Below, piece after piece: positions 63,763-64,000 of a stretch of DNA of 64,000 nt (position 1 is its first letter; each line of letters starts with the position of its first letter). The position numbers and the translations under genes are program-made. The stretch comes from Plazaster borealis (taxonomy: Eukaryota; Echinodermata; Asteroidea; Forcipulatida; Labidiasteridae). The notes under the pieces are model-generated. The model made no database searches. It was not told where the DNA came from and was given only the letters and a program-made list of their open reading frames with translations. Location: contig CM037457.1 of NCBI GenBank assembly GCA_021014325.1, forward strand, positions 11,908,538 to 11,972,537, in the 5' to 3' direction.

Positions 63763-64000
63763 CGTGGCCGAGCGGATAAGAACACTGAACTTCAAGCTCT
63801 GGTGTTTCTGATCAGCAGAGTGTGGGTTCGAATCCCAGTCGTGACACTTGTGTCCTTAAGCAAGACACTTAACCACATGCTTCGTCCTTCGGATGGGAAG
63901 TAAAGCCGTTGGTCCCATGTGTTGTGTAATGCACGTAAAAGAACCCATGCACTTATCGTAAAGAGATAAAAATGTAGATTCAAACAAGTGAGTCTTTAAA
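63763..64000 (+). mobile_element. SINE-L, cut by window edge
   Basis: Head GTCGTGGCCGAGCGGATAAG with intact A box, GAACTTCAAGCTCTGG and B box GGGTTCGAATCCCAGTC, then the GTGTCCTTAAGCAAGACACT body. The best preserved head of the family. The body diverges after about 63965 (AAAAATGTAGATTC), so it is either truncated there or variant. Confidence 0.88.

Noticed and set aside
63763..63850. Possible tRNA-Leu gene
   Set aside because: Boxes are good but it is followed by the SINE-L body, and the acceptor stem does not pair properly; a SINE head.

Overview
The window looks like nuclear DNA of an animal, most likely a marine deuterostome invertebrate. An echinoderm such as a sea star is my best guess, from the general look of the repeats; no marker gene confirms it. 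There are no bacterial-type genes, operons, rRNA genes, CRISPR arrays or intact tRNA genes. Almost every long reading frame is a translated repeat or chance. The DNA is AT-rich, with homopolymer runs of C/G, (ATT)n, (GAA)n and (AAATC)n tracts, and dense short transposons. Family labels used here (SINE-L, SINE-G, SINE-C, MITE-1 to MITE-9, element T) are mine, made by comparing copies within this window.

Genes. The one convincing coding segment is a 3'-terminal exon on the + strand (59526-60265). It has a pyrimidine-rich acceptor, a biased-composition ORF, an in-frame TGA at 60146-60148 after which the frame stays open for 38 more codons, and an AATAAA 32 bases past the final TAA. A candidate 5' non-coding exon with a strong splice donor lies at about 46745-46964. 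A weak candidate exon is at 62239-62589. Two broken non-LTR retrotransposon (LINE) ends are seen at 5655-6320 and 19205-19690.

Layout. 0-7 kb: a tandem array cut by the window edge, a piggyBac-like MITE, an inverted pair of element T copies with a SINE inside one, GGGCCC-ended MITEs, a SINE, a LINE 3' end and a degenerate 114-bp array. 7-18 kb: tRNA-derived SINEs, a second large array (10.2-10.9 kb) and two minisatellites (60 bp and 43 bp). 18-32 kb: a palindromic MITE, the LINE reverse-transcriptase remnant, a third array interrupted by a SINE, and several nested insertions. 32-45 kb: the densest MITE region, including a long foldback at 33.25 kb, three tandem tRNA heads at 34.2-34.6 kb and a four-element nest at 42.2-43.1 kb. 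45-58 kb: the possible first exon, two TIR elements, a 78-bp minisatellite that stays open for 26-codon units, and a cluster of CCCC/GGGG palindromes. 58-64 kb: a SINE with a MITE inside it, the terminal exon, an AAATGCAACA-rich stretch, and a SINE cut by the window edge.

I do not see a defence system, gene cluster or other concerted new system. The most useful leads are the terminal exon with its in-frame TGA, the dispersed tandem family built on CTTGATTCA, and the nested insertions that give a relative chronology of the mobile families.
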